Source of the DNA: an uncultured Lachnospiraceae bacterium
GTDB lineage: Bacteria; Bacillota; Clostridia; Lachnospirales; Lachnospiraceae
Reading direction: 5' to 3'
Length of the DNA: 64,000 nt
Assembly: GCA_910578115.1 (NCBI GenBank)
Contig: CAJTPO010000019.1
Coordinates: 27,953 to 91,952, forward strand
Position 1 is the first letter of the stretch. The number at the start of each line of letters is the position of its first letter. Positions 50,518 to 57,626 of the stretch are shown piece by piece. The notes below the pieces were generated by a model. The model made no database searches and was not told the DNA's origin. It was given only the letters and a program-made list of their open reading frames with translations. The position numbers were made by a program, and so were the translations under genes.

Positions 50518-51474
50518 TTACCGCCGCTCTTCACTCAGACGGCGTACTGCCATATCGGCGATCAGCTGCATCCCGGCCGGTGTCGGATGCACGCCATCAA
50601 CGGTCATTTCGACCATATTCTCCAGAGTAATGCCGCAATTCTCCAGATCAATGACCGGAAGATCCCTGTTTTTCGCAATCAACCGGATTCGATCGGAGTA
50701 AGCCGCCGACGTCATATCCAGCTTATTGACGAAGGGGATAAAAGGCTGGGACTCTGTCGGCCCCCAGTCCCCCACCGGCAGCAGGGTACAACAGTAGACC
50801 TGCGCCTGCGGATACCGCTCTCTTATCTTGTCCAGAATCATGGTATAGCTGTCACTCAGGCTTTCCACCATACCCTCCTCCACGGAGCGCAGACCATCAT
50901 TATCCCCCACCGGAGCCCCCCGGAGCATATCGTTGGTTCCCATATAGATCACAATGAGATCCGGTGCTTCCCCGTCTGCCCCTGCCAGCTGGGAAATCCT
51001 GTAGTCAGTGCAGCCACATGCCGGGTCGGCCTCCCGGGAATCTCCGAAACACGTGCTGCCCGAACTGGACCCGTTCGTATAAAGTTCCAATCCCAACTCA
51101 TCCAGTACCAGCTTCCACCAGGTTTGCGATACCTCCTTCACCGTCCCGTTCTGTGGATAAAAGGCACTGTTCCCCTCCGGAATCCACCCGTCAAACGTGG
51201 AAATGCTGTCTCCCAGAATGGAAAGTTTCATTCCCTTCTCGACAGAAAGTGGCATTTCTCCCTCTATAGCCTCTGTATCTTTCTCCGTCACTGGCATTTC
51301 TTCATCCGTAGCCTCTGTATCTTTCTCCGTCACTGGCATTTCTTCATCCGTGGCCTCTGAAGACTCTCTGACAGCAGGCTCCTCTTTGTCTGCTGCCGTA
51401 CACGCCGGCATTGTCAGCATAATCAAACACAACAACAGCCCTATCCGCCTTTTTCCTCTATTCTTCATTCCCAT
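50518..51474 (-). CDS. SGNH/GDSL hydrolase lipoprotein
   Basis: A secreted esterase-type protein of about 318 residues from ATG 51474 (AAAGGA upstream). The signal sequence ends in 'LIMLTMPAC', a likely lipobox. A 14-residue repeat (EATDEEMPVTEKDT, twice, plus a diverged third) forms the linker. The SGNH domain is complete: 'LSILGDSISTFDGWIP' (Ser), 'TNGSSSGSTCFG' (Gly block), 'LIVIYMGTNDML' (Asn) and 'MTVDGVHPTPAGMQLIAD' (Asp/His). It probably removes acyl groups from a surface glycan or substrate outside the cell. It lies between the radical SAM gene and the large membrane protein on the same strand. Confidence 0.92.
   Translation of the reverse strand: MGMKNRGKRRIGLLLCLIMLTMPACTAADKEEPAVRESSEATDEEMPVTEKDTEATDEEMPVTEKDTEAIEGEMPLSVEKGMKLSILGDSISTFDGWIPEGNSAFYPQNGTVKEVSQTWWKLVLDELGLELYTNGSSSGSTCFGDSREADPACGCTDYRISQLAGADGEAPDLIVIYMGTNDMLRGAPVGDNDGLRSVEEGMVESLSDSYTMILDKIRERYPQAQVYCCTLLPVGDWGPTESQPFIPFVNKLDMTSAAYSDRIRLIAKNRDLPVIDLENCGITLENMVEMTVDGVHPTPAGMQLIADMAVRRLSEERR
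51275..51358. repeat. Two 42-bp tandem repeats in the SGNH lipoprotein linker
   Basis: Two almost identical 42-base units at 51275-51316 and 51317-51358 encode EATDEEMPVTEKDT. The length is a multiple of three, so changes in number keep the frame. Confidence 0.88.
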
Positions 51475-51572
51475 CTTTGCATCCTTTTCATTCTGCCTGC
51501 GGAATCTCACTCTAACCTCCATATTGCTGCTTCACAGCGACACAAAATCTGAAAACAAACAAGTTTGTCTGG

Positions 51573-51599
51573 GAGAATGCCCGTATTTTGGGCATTCTC
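51573..51599. terminator. Perfect hairpin after the radical SAM gene
   Basis: GAGAATGCCC and GGGCATTCTC enclose GTATTTT (10-bp perfect stem). There is no clear T run on the minus strand, so it may be an RNA-end or processing structure rather than a classic terminator. Confidence 0.5.
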
Positions 51600-51666
51600 T
51601 TAAACATTCAGCAACTCTTAGGCTGCGTTCTCTGCTGCCTTGGAGTTGGTTAATGTTTTTCTCACA

Positions 51667-52647
51667 CTACTTTCTAAATATGGACTGTCTCGCCCCGTGC
51701 ATTTTGTCGTGGTGCTTCAACACGTCGTTCACCGCATCCATGCGCAGCCCGGCGTCTATGAAATCACAGTATTTACAGAAAGGATAATTCTGCCTGCCAT
51801 TCTTCACCGCGTCACGCAGTTCCCGGTACTTTGCGCTGTTCCAGCCTTCCTTCAGGGAAACCTTATTTAAGTCCGCCAGCTCCGTGGTCTCGAAATTATC
51901 ACAACAGCAGATACCCATTTTACCATTGGGCATGATCCACATATCTGTGTAGGGCATCAGGCAGGTCTCCTTGATCACTTTACCCTTAGACTGTTTGTTC
52001 GGCGCGCTGCCCGCACGGTTTGTCAGCACTTCTTTCAGATACCGGATCTGGATCAGGATATCCACATCCCCGAACTCCTGCGGATGCGCTTTTACATATT
52101 CGTATATGACCTGCACATTGTCATGCATTTTCATATTCAGACAATAATTGTTGATGATCAGCTGGTCAAGCCAGGGCACGATGGCCTTCACCTTGTCCAC
52201 ATCCAGCAAAAGGCCATTGGTGGACATGAAGATAAAAGCTTCCGGCAGCTGCTTCCTAGCATATTCATGGAATTCCACGATGCGCTTGTCCAGCCACGGT
52301 TCATTATTGCCGTACAGCGTCAGATGTCCTTTATACCCCCAGTCCCGCAGCTGATCGATAATGGAATAATACAGCGCATCATCTATCTTCTTGTAGGGAC
52401 GCTTCTCCGCATTGATATTCGCGGTGCAGAACTCGCACGTACTGTTGCAGCGGTTCACCGTCTCCAGATTGACCACCACCGGATGCGGCGTCTCTTTCTG
52501 CTTATAAAAATAATCAATATACTTTTGCTGCTGACGTCTTCTCGCCACAAACTGCAGCTTTAAATAGCTCTCACTGGATAACCTGGGCAAATACTTTCTG
52601 GCATTCCAGCCCAGCACGCCCGCAAAATTGTGTACTCTAACCGCCAT
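51667..52647 (-). CDS. Radical SAM protein with SPASM-type C-terminus
   Basis: A 326-residue iron-sulfur enzyme using S-adenosylmethionine radical chemistry. The start at 52647 (MAVRVHNFAG) has GGGGGA six bases upstream; the frame is open a further 33 codons upstream, but that stretch is the family B repeat. The cluster-binding motif is 'VNRCNSTCEFCTANINAEKR' (Cys-xxx-Cys-xx-Cys), preceded by 'PHPVVVNLETV'. 'LTLYGNNEPWLDKRIVEFHEYA' and 'FIMSTNGLLLDVDKV' fit the barrel. The C-terminal part ('IMPNGKMGICCCDNFE', 'FCKYCDF') has Cys residues for an additional cluster. The target in this glycan locus is unknown; sugar epimerisation or modification is one possibility. Confidence 0.92.
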   Translation of the reverse strand: MAVRVHNFAGVLGWNARKYLPRLSSESYLKLQFVARRRQQQKYIDYFYKQKETPHPVVVNLETVNRCNSTCEFCTANINAEKRPYKKIDDALYYSIIDQLRDWGYKGHLTLYGNNEPWLDKRIVEFHEYARKQLPEAFIFMSTNGLLLDVDKVKAIVPWLDQLIINNYCLNMKMHDNVQVIYEYVKAHPQEFGDVDILIQIRYLKEVLTNRAGSAPNKQSKGKVIKETCLMPYTDMWIMPNGKMGICCCDNFETTELADLNKVSLKEGWNSAKYRELRDAVKNGRQNYPFCKYCDFIDAGLRMDAVNDVLKHHDKMHGARQSIFRK

Positions 52648-52738
52648 ATTAATCCCCCATTCTTGCTCAGTCTGCAAATTTGCGCGCAAGCACAAATTTG
52701 TGTGTGAAAAATCTGTCGCATATGGATTTTTCACACTA
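52645..52738 (-). repeat. Family B leader repeat, copy 1 (ahead of the radical SAM gene)
   Basis: A 94-bp segment shared with 59519-59612, differing at four positions by eye. On the minus strand it begins TAGTGTGAAAAATC, has a perfect 12-bp hairpin GTGTGAAAAATC/GATTTTTCACAC with an 11-base loop, a second stem AAATTTGTGC/GCGCAAATTT around TTGC, and ends GAATGGGGGATTAATATG, supplying the ribosome site and the start codon. Confidence 0.9.
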
Positions 52739-52771
52739 TTCTCCATTTCCGCACGGTTTCCTCATGCTCCG

Positions 52772-54589
52772 TTATCTGTCACTACCCATTGCCAGAGCCG
52801 GCTCCCCGGCGGCCCTGTACACGTAGACCGTACAGCTGCCGTCCCCGGCCGTATCGCTGTCTACCAGCTCCAGACCAACCTCACCTGCATTCGTCAGTTC
52901 CAGTCTGGAAAAAATATATTCTCCCCCCAACGCCCGAAAAGCGTCCACATCCATATAAATATCATAATCCGTAGCATACACCGTTTTCGTCGCACTGACA
53001 ATACTCAGATCCGTCCCCGAATACAGGTAAGCTCTGGCACCCCAGTCGTCATAATAAATCCTCGTCGGCTCCACTCTTTCAAGTGCCGGAGCGATGATCT
53101 TCCGAAAATCTTCCTTATACTGCTGGGTATAAAATCCCAGATAACCGTCCAGCGTAGCGATCCCATTGTACTCCAGCACCGCCGGGTGAAGTCCATAAGC
53201 CGCCGACCACTCTCCCTGATAGCCGATTTTTTCCTTTAACTTCTCAAATAGGGCCTGCGCATAGAACTGTTCATAATCAAACTCGTCCACTTCCGTCCCG
53301 TGAAAGTATTCATACGCCCTGTTATGACAGGTGGCATACAGATCATTGTACCGGTTGGGCGTCAGAATCACCGCCAGAGCCGCCACACACACCAGCCCAT
53401 TGGCTGCCCACATCGTCAGGATACCTCTGTCGTAGAGCCTGATCAACACCAGAAAAAACGCGGCATACCACAAAAAAGGATTGAAAAAGATCGTCCTGTT
53501 AAACTGCCATCCTTCCAGCGGCGGAATAAGCGTCTCCACCAGCCTCCGCAGCGGACCGAAATCATACAGGCCGTACACCACACTGTTAAACAGCAGAAAG
53601 ACCATAACGAAATTAAACGGATCCCGAACCATCTGCCGCCACTTTCTTCTGTACAGATACAAACCGTTATTCCCGACAAAATAGAGCACGCAGACCGGCA
53701 GCACCACCTTCCCATGCACCCCGTCGGCATGAAAGATACCGTCTTTCCAGACCGTACCGATCTCCCGCAGGATCTCCGCCAGCGAAAGATCCGCATTGAC
53801 GATGCTGGAACGGATCGTTTCTTCCTCCCCGAAAAGCATCTGCCCAAACAGCCGGTATTCGCATCCCACATACCCGACCGCCAGCACAAACGAAGCGGCG
53901 ATCAGCGGCCACACCGGTTTCCGCTGCCGGATCGACAGCCATACGATGGCAATCACCAGATACCCCAGGATAAAGATCCCATGATAAGAGAAATAGGACA
54001 CCAGCGGATAGGCAAACAGCCCCAGATACCACCACAGCCCGGCACGTCTGTAGATCTTGATCAGAAGATAAACACACAGCGGAATGGAAGCGAAAGCGAA
54101 TCCAAACGCCGGAAAAAACCACACGATTCCATAGACAAACCCCGTCATATAGATGATCGGCCTGTACAGGACACATTTCTCCGGAAAAAGTTCGCCCATA
54201 AGCAATCGGAAAGAAAACATCCCCAACAGTATTTTTCCCAAAATACCGAGCACATACGCCGTATAAGCAGGAAAAAGCATGTATAAGAGTGTGTACAGCG
54301 ACAGCTCCGACGGAAGATTGTCTCTGCTGATCCCGCCCAGAAAAGGCACATCCACACCATGCCGCAGAAAACTGTTCGTATTCTTCAGCATCTGAAACTG
54401 CGCCAGAAACAGATCCATATTGTCATGCACCGCAATGTAACTTTTCTCCCCGTATCCGAAGAACACCCCGGCCGTCAGGAGCAGAAAACCTGCGACCGGA
54501 AAAAGAAACCAGTATTTCGTTATCCACAAAACCCATTTTTGTTCTGCCAATCTCTTCATGTACCGCTGCCGCTCCTTCCCTGACCGCAT
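52772..54589 (-). CDS. Large multi-pass membrane protein, DUF6044-like
   Basis: A 605-residue protein with about ten membrane segments. The N-terminus has 'KYWFLFPVAGFLLLTAGVFFGYG', then an outside loop 'IAVHDNMDLFLAQFQMLKN' with an acidic pair, as in GT-C-type enzymes. The C-terminal 180 residues are outside and soluble ('EVDEFDYEQFYAQALFEKL', 'YNGIATLDGYLGFY'). The layout fits DUF6044 (YkoS-like) proteins, thought to be glycosyltransferase-like but not characterised. Start: ATG 54589 has AGGTG five bases upstream; ATG 54559 is an alternative. It follows gtrA on the same strand, as such proteins often do. Confidence 0.78.
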   Translation of the reverse strand: MRSGKERQRYMKRLAEQKWVLWITKYWFLFPVAGFLLLTAGVFFGYGEKSYIAVHDNMDLFLAQFQMLKNTNSFLRHGVDVPFLGGISRDNLPSELSLYTLLYMLFPAYTAYVLGILGKILLGMFSFRLLMGELFPEKCVLYRPIIYMTGFVYGIVWFFPAFGFAFASIPLCVYLLIKIYRRAGLWWYLGLFAYPLVSYFSYHGIFILGYLVIAIVWLSIRQRKPVWPLIAASFVLAVGYVGCEYRLFGQMLFGEEETIRSSIVNADLSLAEILREIGTVWKDGIFHADGVHGKVVLPVCVLYFVGNNGLYLYRRKWRQMVRDPFNFVMVFLLFNSVVYGLYDFGPLRRLVETLIPPLEGWQFNRTIFFNPFLWYAAFFLVLIRLYDRGILTMWAANGLVCVAALAVILTPNRYNDLYATCHNRAYEYFHGTEVDEFDYEQFYAQALFEKLKEKIGYQGEWSAAYGLHPAVLEYNGIATLDGYLGFYTQQYKEDFRKIIAPALERVEPTRIYYDDWGARAYLYSGTDLSIVSATKTVYATDYDIYMDVDAFRALGGEYIFSRLELTNAGEVGLELVDSDTAGDGSCTVYVYRAAGEPALAMGSDR

Positions 54590-54650
54590 TCACACCTGAT
54601 CCGCTGTAATGGCGACGGAAGAAATAATGAAAGAGTATAAACCGCATCCT

Positions 54651-55088
54651 CTATGCCCGTCCATGCCTTATCTTCCTGAATACAAATATCTTCTGTCCAA
54701 AGAAATTCATCACGATAAACATGCACATCCCCAGGAACATGGCCACATTATCCACGATCACTCTGGGCTGCGCCGCCAGGACCTTCTCCATAAGCGGCTG
54801 CGCCACGCTGAATGCGATCAGATAACATACAATGATATTGATGGCAAACCGCCAGGGCAGTCCTGCGTCCCTGTTCTCCACTTTGAAAGTCACTCTGCTG
54901 TTGGCATGGTAAGAAAAGACACTGCCGATAAAATAAGAAATACCGCTGGACAGCCAGTAATTCATATGCACCAGATTATAGAGTACCGCCATAATGACCC
55001 AGCCCATCAGCGTATTGATCACACCCACCAGCCCAAAATGGATCACTTCCATAATAAAATCTTTATATTTGAAAAACAGTGCTTTCAT
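54651..55088 (-). CDS. GtrA family membrane protein (putative polyprenyl-phosphate-sugar flippase)
   Basis: A 145-residue protein with four membrane segments. Typical GtrA features are 'FGLVGVINTLMGWVIMAVLY' in the first segment, 'SYFIGSVFSYHANSRVTFK' in the second, and 'FFGQKIFVFRK' at the end. GtrA proteins are believed to move polyprenyl-phosphate-linked sugars across the membrane for GT-C-like enzymes. The neighbours at 52772 and 55576 are candidates for using the flipped sugar, and the GT2 at 63043 for making it. Confidence 0.93.
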   Translation of the reverse strand: MKALFFKYKDFIMEVIHFGLVGVINTLMGWVIMAVLYNLVHMNYWLSSGISYFIGSVFSYHANSRVTFKVENRDAGLPWRFAINIIVCYLIAFSVAQPLMEKVLAAQPRVIVDNVAMFLGMCMFIVMNFFGQKIFVFRKIRHGRA

Positions 55089-55187
55089 TAAATTCTTTCC
55101 CGCTTTCGTTTACATTTGGCTTTGCATTTACATGTCCCGTCCGCTATACTGTTAGTAAAATCTCTCATTATGCGAAAGGAGTTCCCC

Positions 55188-55607
55188 ATGCAGTCATTAC
55201 GCATACATCATATCGGATATTTAGTCAAAAAAATAGAAAAGGCCAAACAGACCTTTCTGGCTCTTGGCTATCTGATCGAACAGGATACCGTCTATGACGA
55301 TATCCGTAAAGTCAACATCTGCTTCCTGACCAGAGACGGTTACCGCGTCGAACTTGTCTCACCCGCCACGGAAGATTCCGTTGTCTCCGGCTTGATAAAA
55401 CGGTATAAGAACAGCCCTTACCATATCTGCTACGAAACCGATGATTTCGAAGCAGACATCGCCAGACTGACCGACGACGGCTTTATCGCCATCGACACTC
55501 CGACGCCCGCTCCTGCCTTAGGAGGCCGCGATGTCGTATTTTTGTCAAACGCTGCGATCGGCATGCTGGAACTGCTCAGGACAAATCATCCCGAACAAAC
55601 ATCGTGA
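55188..55607 (+). CDS. VOC (glyoxalase-fold) family protein
   Basis: A 139-residue protein starting at 55188 (MQSLRIHHIGYLVKKIEKA), with AAAGGAG six bases upstream. It has the paired beta-alpha-beta modules of the vicinal oxygen chelate fold: first metal ligand His in 'RIHHIGYLVK', Glu in 'YRVELVSPA', His in 'SPYHICYETDD' and a final Glu in 'GMLELLR'. It resembles methylmalonyl-CoA epimerase-type VOC proteins. It is alone on the plus strand, and its 3' end overlaps the convergent membrane-protein gene by 32 bases. VOC proteins can occur near FkbH/ACP genes, so a role in processing an ACP- or CoA-bound hydroxyacid is possible. Confidence 0.87.
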   Translation: MQSLRIHHIGYLVKKIEKAKQTFLALGYLIEQDTVYDDIRKVNICFLTRDGYRVELVSPATEDSVVSGLIKRYKNSPYHICYETDDFEADIARLTDDGFIAIDTPTPAPALGGRDVVFLSNAAIGMLELLRTNHPEQTS

Positions 55608-57117
55608 TCGTCCCACATTTCACCTCCGTAAACCCGGACAGGTCGAGACTGGGATCGTAGCACCAGTGGCGGTCATCCCGATTGTACATTACAACTATAT
55701 CAATTTCCTCAAGAGCCGCCTTTTCATTCTCTCTCGGCCCGAAGGAACGGTCGATTTTATTCTCGTCTTCGATCCAGTAAAAGATTTCATCGTATCCGTG
55801 AAGCCTGAACCAGTAATACATTGTCCTGTTGCCTTCCAGATTCGGTGCAAAACAGGACAGCACCTTTTTGTCCGTTCCTTCCACCAGGTCAAGCGTCCGC
55901 TCCATCATTTCCCGAATGCTCTCACCACGGTAGGTAAAGTAAGCCGCCTCCCGCAGGACCACCCTGCCATGCGCCGCCAGCATCAGAAACAGGCACAGCA
56001 CATAAGCTATCCTCCGCTTCCCGCCAAGCGGTCTGAAATTACACCCAAAGATCACAAAGAAAAAGGCAAACCCCAGCACACAGGGCAGCAGATAGCGTTC
56101 CGTCATGGACGTCTTGCTGTATGTGACGCACTGCGGCACGACAATGGAAAGTGTCAGCAGGATCTCCCACCCCGCTTTCTTCAAATGCTCCCAGTACGTC
56201 AGGAATATCATGCCAAACAGAATTCCGAACCGCACATACCACTTCATATCCGTATGCGCCGCCAGGCTCCACGCCTGTATATACTCTTCTGCCGTCACGC
56301 TTTTATCCAGTCCCACATAGGAATAGTTATTCGTGCCGATCACAAACATGATCAACAGCATTTCCACCGTAAAGAGCAGGCCGATGGAAAGCAGATATGG
56401 CAGTCTGCGCCGTACCGCCTCCCACAAATGTAACAGCGTCAGCTTTCTGCCTTTCATTTCTTCATACAATACATACAAGCCGACAAAAGGCAGCATAAGA
56501 ATAAATGGCTCCTTGTAGATCGACATCAAAAAGAACGCACCCACGCTGGCAAAAGAATACCATCTTCTTCCCGTCCGCAGCCATTTGAGCAGCAGGTAAA
56601 AACCCAGCGCAAACATCATGGTGTCGTACGACTCCTGCGGCCCCAGCTTCCACCAGACCGCCGACTGATACCCCGTCAGCACCGTCAGCGCAAAGAGCGC
56701 CGCATAGATCATATTGCATTTCATCTGTCTCGCGCAATAATAAAGCAGCACCAGCGCCAGCACGATCTCCGACGCTTTCACAACTGACATGGCTGTCAGA
56801 TCAATTCCGAATACTGCCGCCATAAGTACGCGGTTCACATAATACAAAGGCCGAAAACGCCTTGTAAGATCATCTCCCACAGCTTCCTTAAGACAATCCC
56901 AAAGGCTTCTTCCCTCCAATGTCATCCAATCCACATACTTGGCAAACTCCCAGTCATCCACCAGATGAAATCCTGACCGCCAGGTGCCCATGACCAGAAT
57001 AACGCCGAATACAAGGGCCGTAAAAAAGCTCCACACGATAGCTGCCTCTTTCTTCCTGCCCATCTCATCCAGCCTCCGGTAGAATCCGTGTATCGTGTCA
57101 TGCAGTCTCTCCACCAT
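55576..57117 (-). CDS. Multi-pass membrane protein, GT-C-like, unknown function
   Basis: About 513 residues from ATG 57117 (MVERLHDTIH). Ten or so membrane segments. After the first ('IVWSFFTALVFGVILVMG') is the outside loop 'WRSGFHLVDDWEFAKYVDWM', whose Asp-Asp is typical of GT-C glycosyltransferases; later 'SAVWWKLGPQESYDTMMFALG' and 'FLMSIYKEPFILMLPFVGLYVL'. The soluble C-terminus is about 110 residues. The start overlaps the end of the ACP gene only if an earlier ATG is used; with 57117 the genes are 22 bases apart. Likely transfers a sugar from a polyprenyl carrier, by topology only. Confidence 0.75.
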   Translation of the reverse strand: MVERLHDTIHGFYRRLDEMGRKKEAAIVWSFFTALVFGVILVMGTWRSGFHLVDDWEFAKYVDWMTLEGRSLWDCLKEAVGDDLTRRFRPLYYVNRVLMAAVFGIDLTAMSVVKASEIVLALVLLYYCARQMKCNMIYAALFALTVLTGYQSAVWWKLGPQESYDTMMFALGFYLLLKWLRTGRRWYSFASVGAFFLMSIYKEPFILMLPFVGLYVLYEEMKGRKLTLLHLWEAVRRRLPYLLSIGLLFTVEMLLIMFVIGTNNYSYVGLDKSVTAEEYIQAWSLAAHTDMKWYVRFGILFGMIFLTYWEHLKKAGWEILLTLSIVVPQCVTYSKTSMTERYLLPCVLGFAFFFVIFGCNFRPLGGKRRIAYVLCLFLMLAAHGRVVLREAAYFTYRGESIREMMERTLDLVEGTDKKVLSCFAPNLEGNRTMYYWFRLHGYDEIFYWIEDENKIDRSFGPRENEKAALEEIDIVVMYNRDDRHWCYDPSLDLSGFTEVKCGTITMFVRDDLS

Positions 57118-57139
57118 AACCGTGCCCCGCAATTCCCAT

Positions 57140-57382
57140 TCAGGCGGTCTGACTGATGATGATATCAGCCATCTCACCCACATTTTTCATGGATACTACC
57201 TGTCCCATATTAAATTTCATCCCGAATTCCTGCTCCACAGCCGCCAGAAGATTGATATGCTCCAGCGAATCCCAATCCTCAATGTCATCCGCCGTCGTCG
57301 CATCTGTCACTGTGATCCCTTCGTCGTCGAACACATCTCTGAACACTTCATTCAATCTTTCAAACACTTCTTCTCTGCTCAT
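57140..57382 (-). CDS. Acyl carrier protein
   Basis: An 80-residue stand-alone carrier starting at 57382 (MSREEVFERL, GGAG seven bases upstream). The phosphopantetheine attachment site is 'DWDSLEHINLLAAVEQEFG', with the usual Asp-Ser-Leu. Helix 1 and the acidic surface ('EVFRDVFDDEGITVTDATTADD') are typical of specialised ACPs rather than the fatty-acid AcpP (usually DSLDTVE). It lies directly downstream of the FkbH-like gene, its probable loading enzyme, separated by family A repeats. Confidence 0.94.
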   Translation of the reverse strand: MSREEVFERLNEVFRDVFDDEGITVTDATTADDIEDWDSLEHINLLAAVEQEFGMKFNMGQVVSMKNVGEMADIIISQTA

Positions 57383-57515
57383 CGTTTTCTCCACTTCTGC
57401 GCTGCTTTTTGCGCATATTTTCAATCTTTTCTCTCCACTTTCTTTCCATCTATAAGTACTATAATATCATTTCCACCATTTGGCAACCTTTAATCAAATC
57501 GCCGCTCCGAAAAAG

Positions 57516-57548
57516 CCGCCCGACGGCAGGCTGAGCATGATGTAAGTT
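57516..57548 (-). repeat. Family A repeat, 5' fragment
   Basis: The first 33 bases of a unit in minus orientation, tandem to the complete copy 57549-57626. It breaks off inside the first hairpin and is followed by CTTTTTCGG, so the broken stem plus T run could act as a small terminator. Confidence 0.85.
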
Positions 57549-57626
57549 TACTATGAAAGTCTTCGACTTTCACAGCATGGATGGCCATGCGGCCCGCCCG
57601 ACGGCAGGCTGAGCATGATGTAAGTT
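57549..57626 (-). repeat. Family A interspersed repeat, copy 5, at the FkbH stop codon
   Basis: A complete 78-bp unit in minus orientation. Its target GTA (57627-57629) spans the junction of the last FkbH codons: the stop TAA is formed by the TA of GTA plus the first A of the repeat. It lies between the FkbH and ACP genes. Confidence 0.93.

Noticed and set aside
51667..52746. A 33-residue N-terminal extension of the radical SAM protein (and the similar one on the FkbH protein)
   Set aside because: The extension is the family B repeat, identical in character before two unrelated proteins. The GGGGGA site and family alignment support the inner starts at 52647 and 59521.
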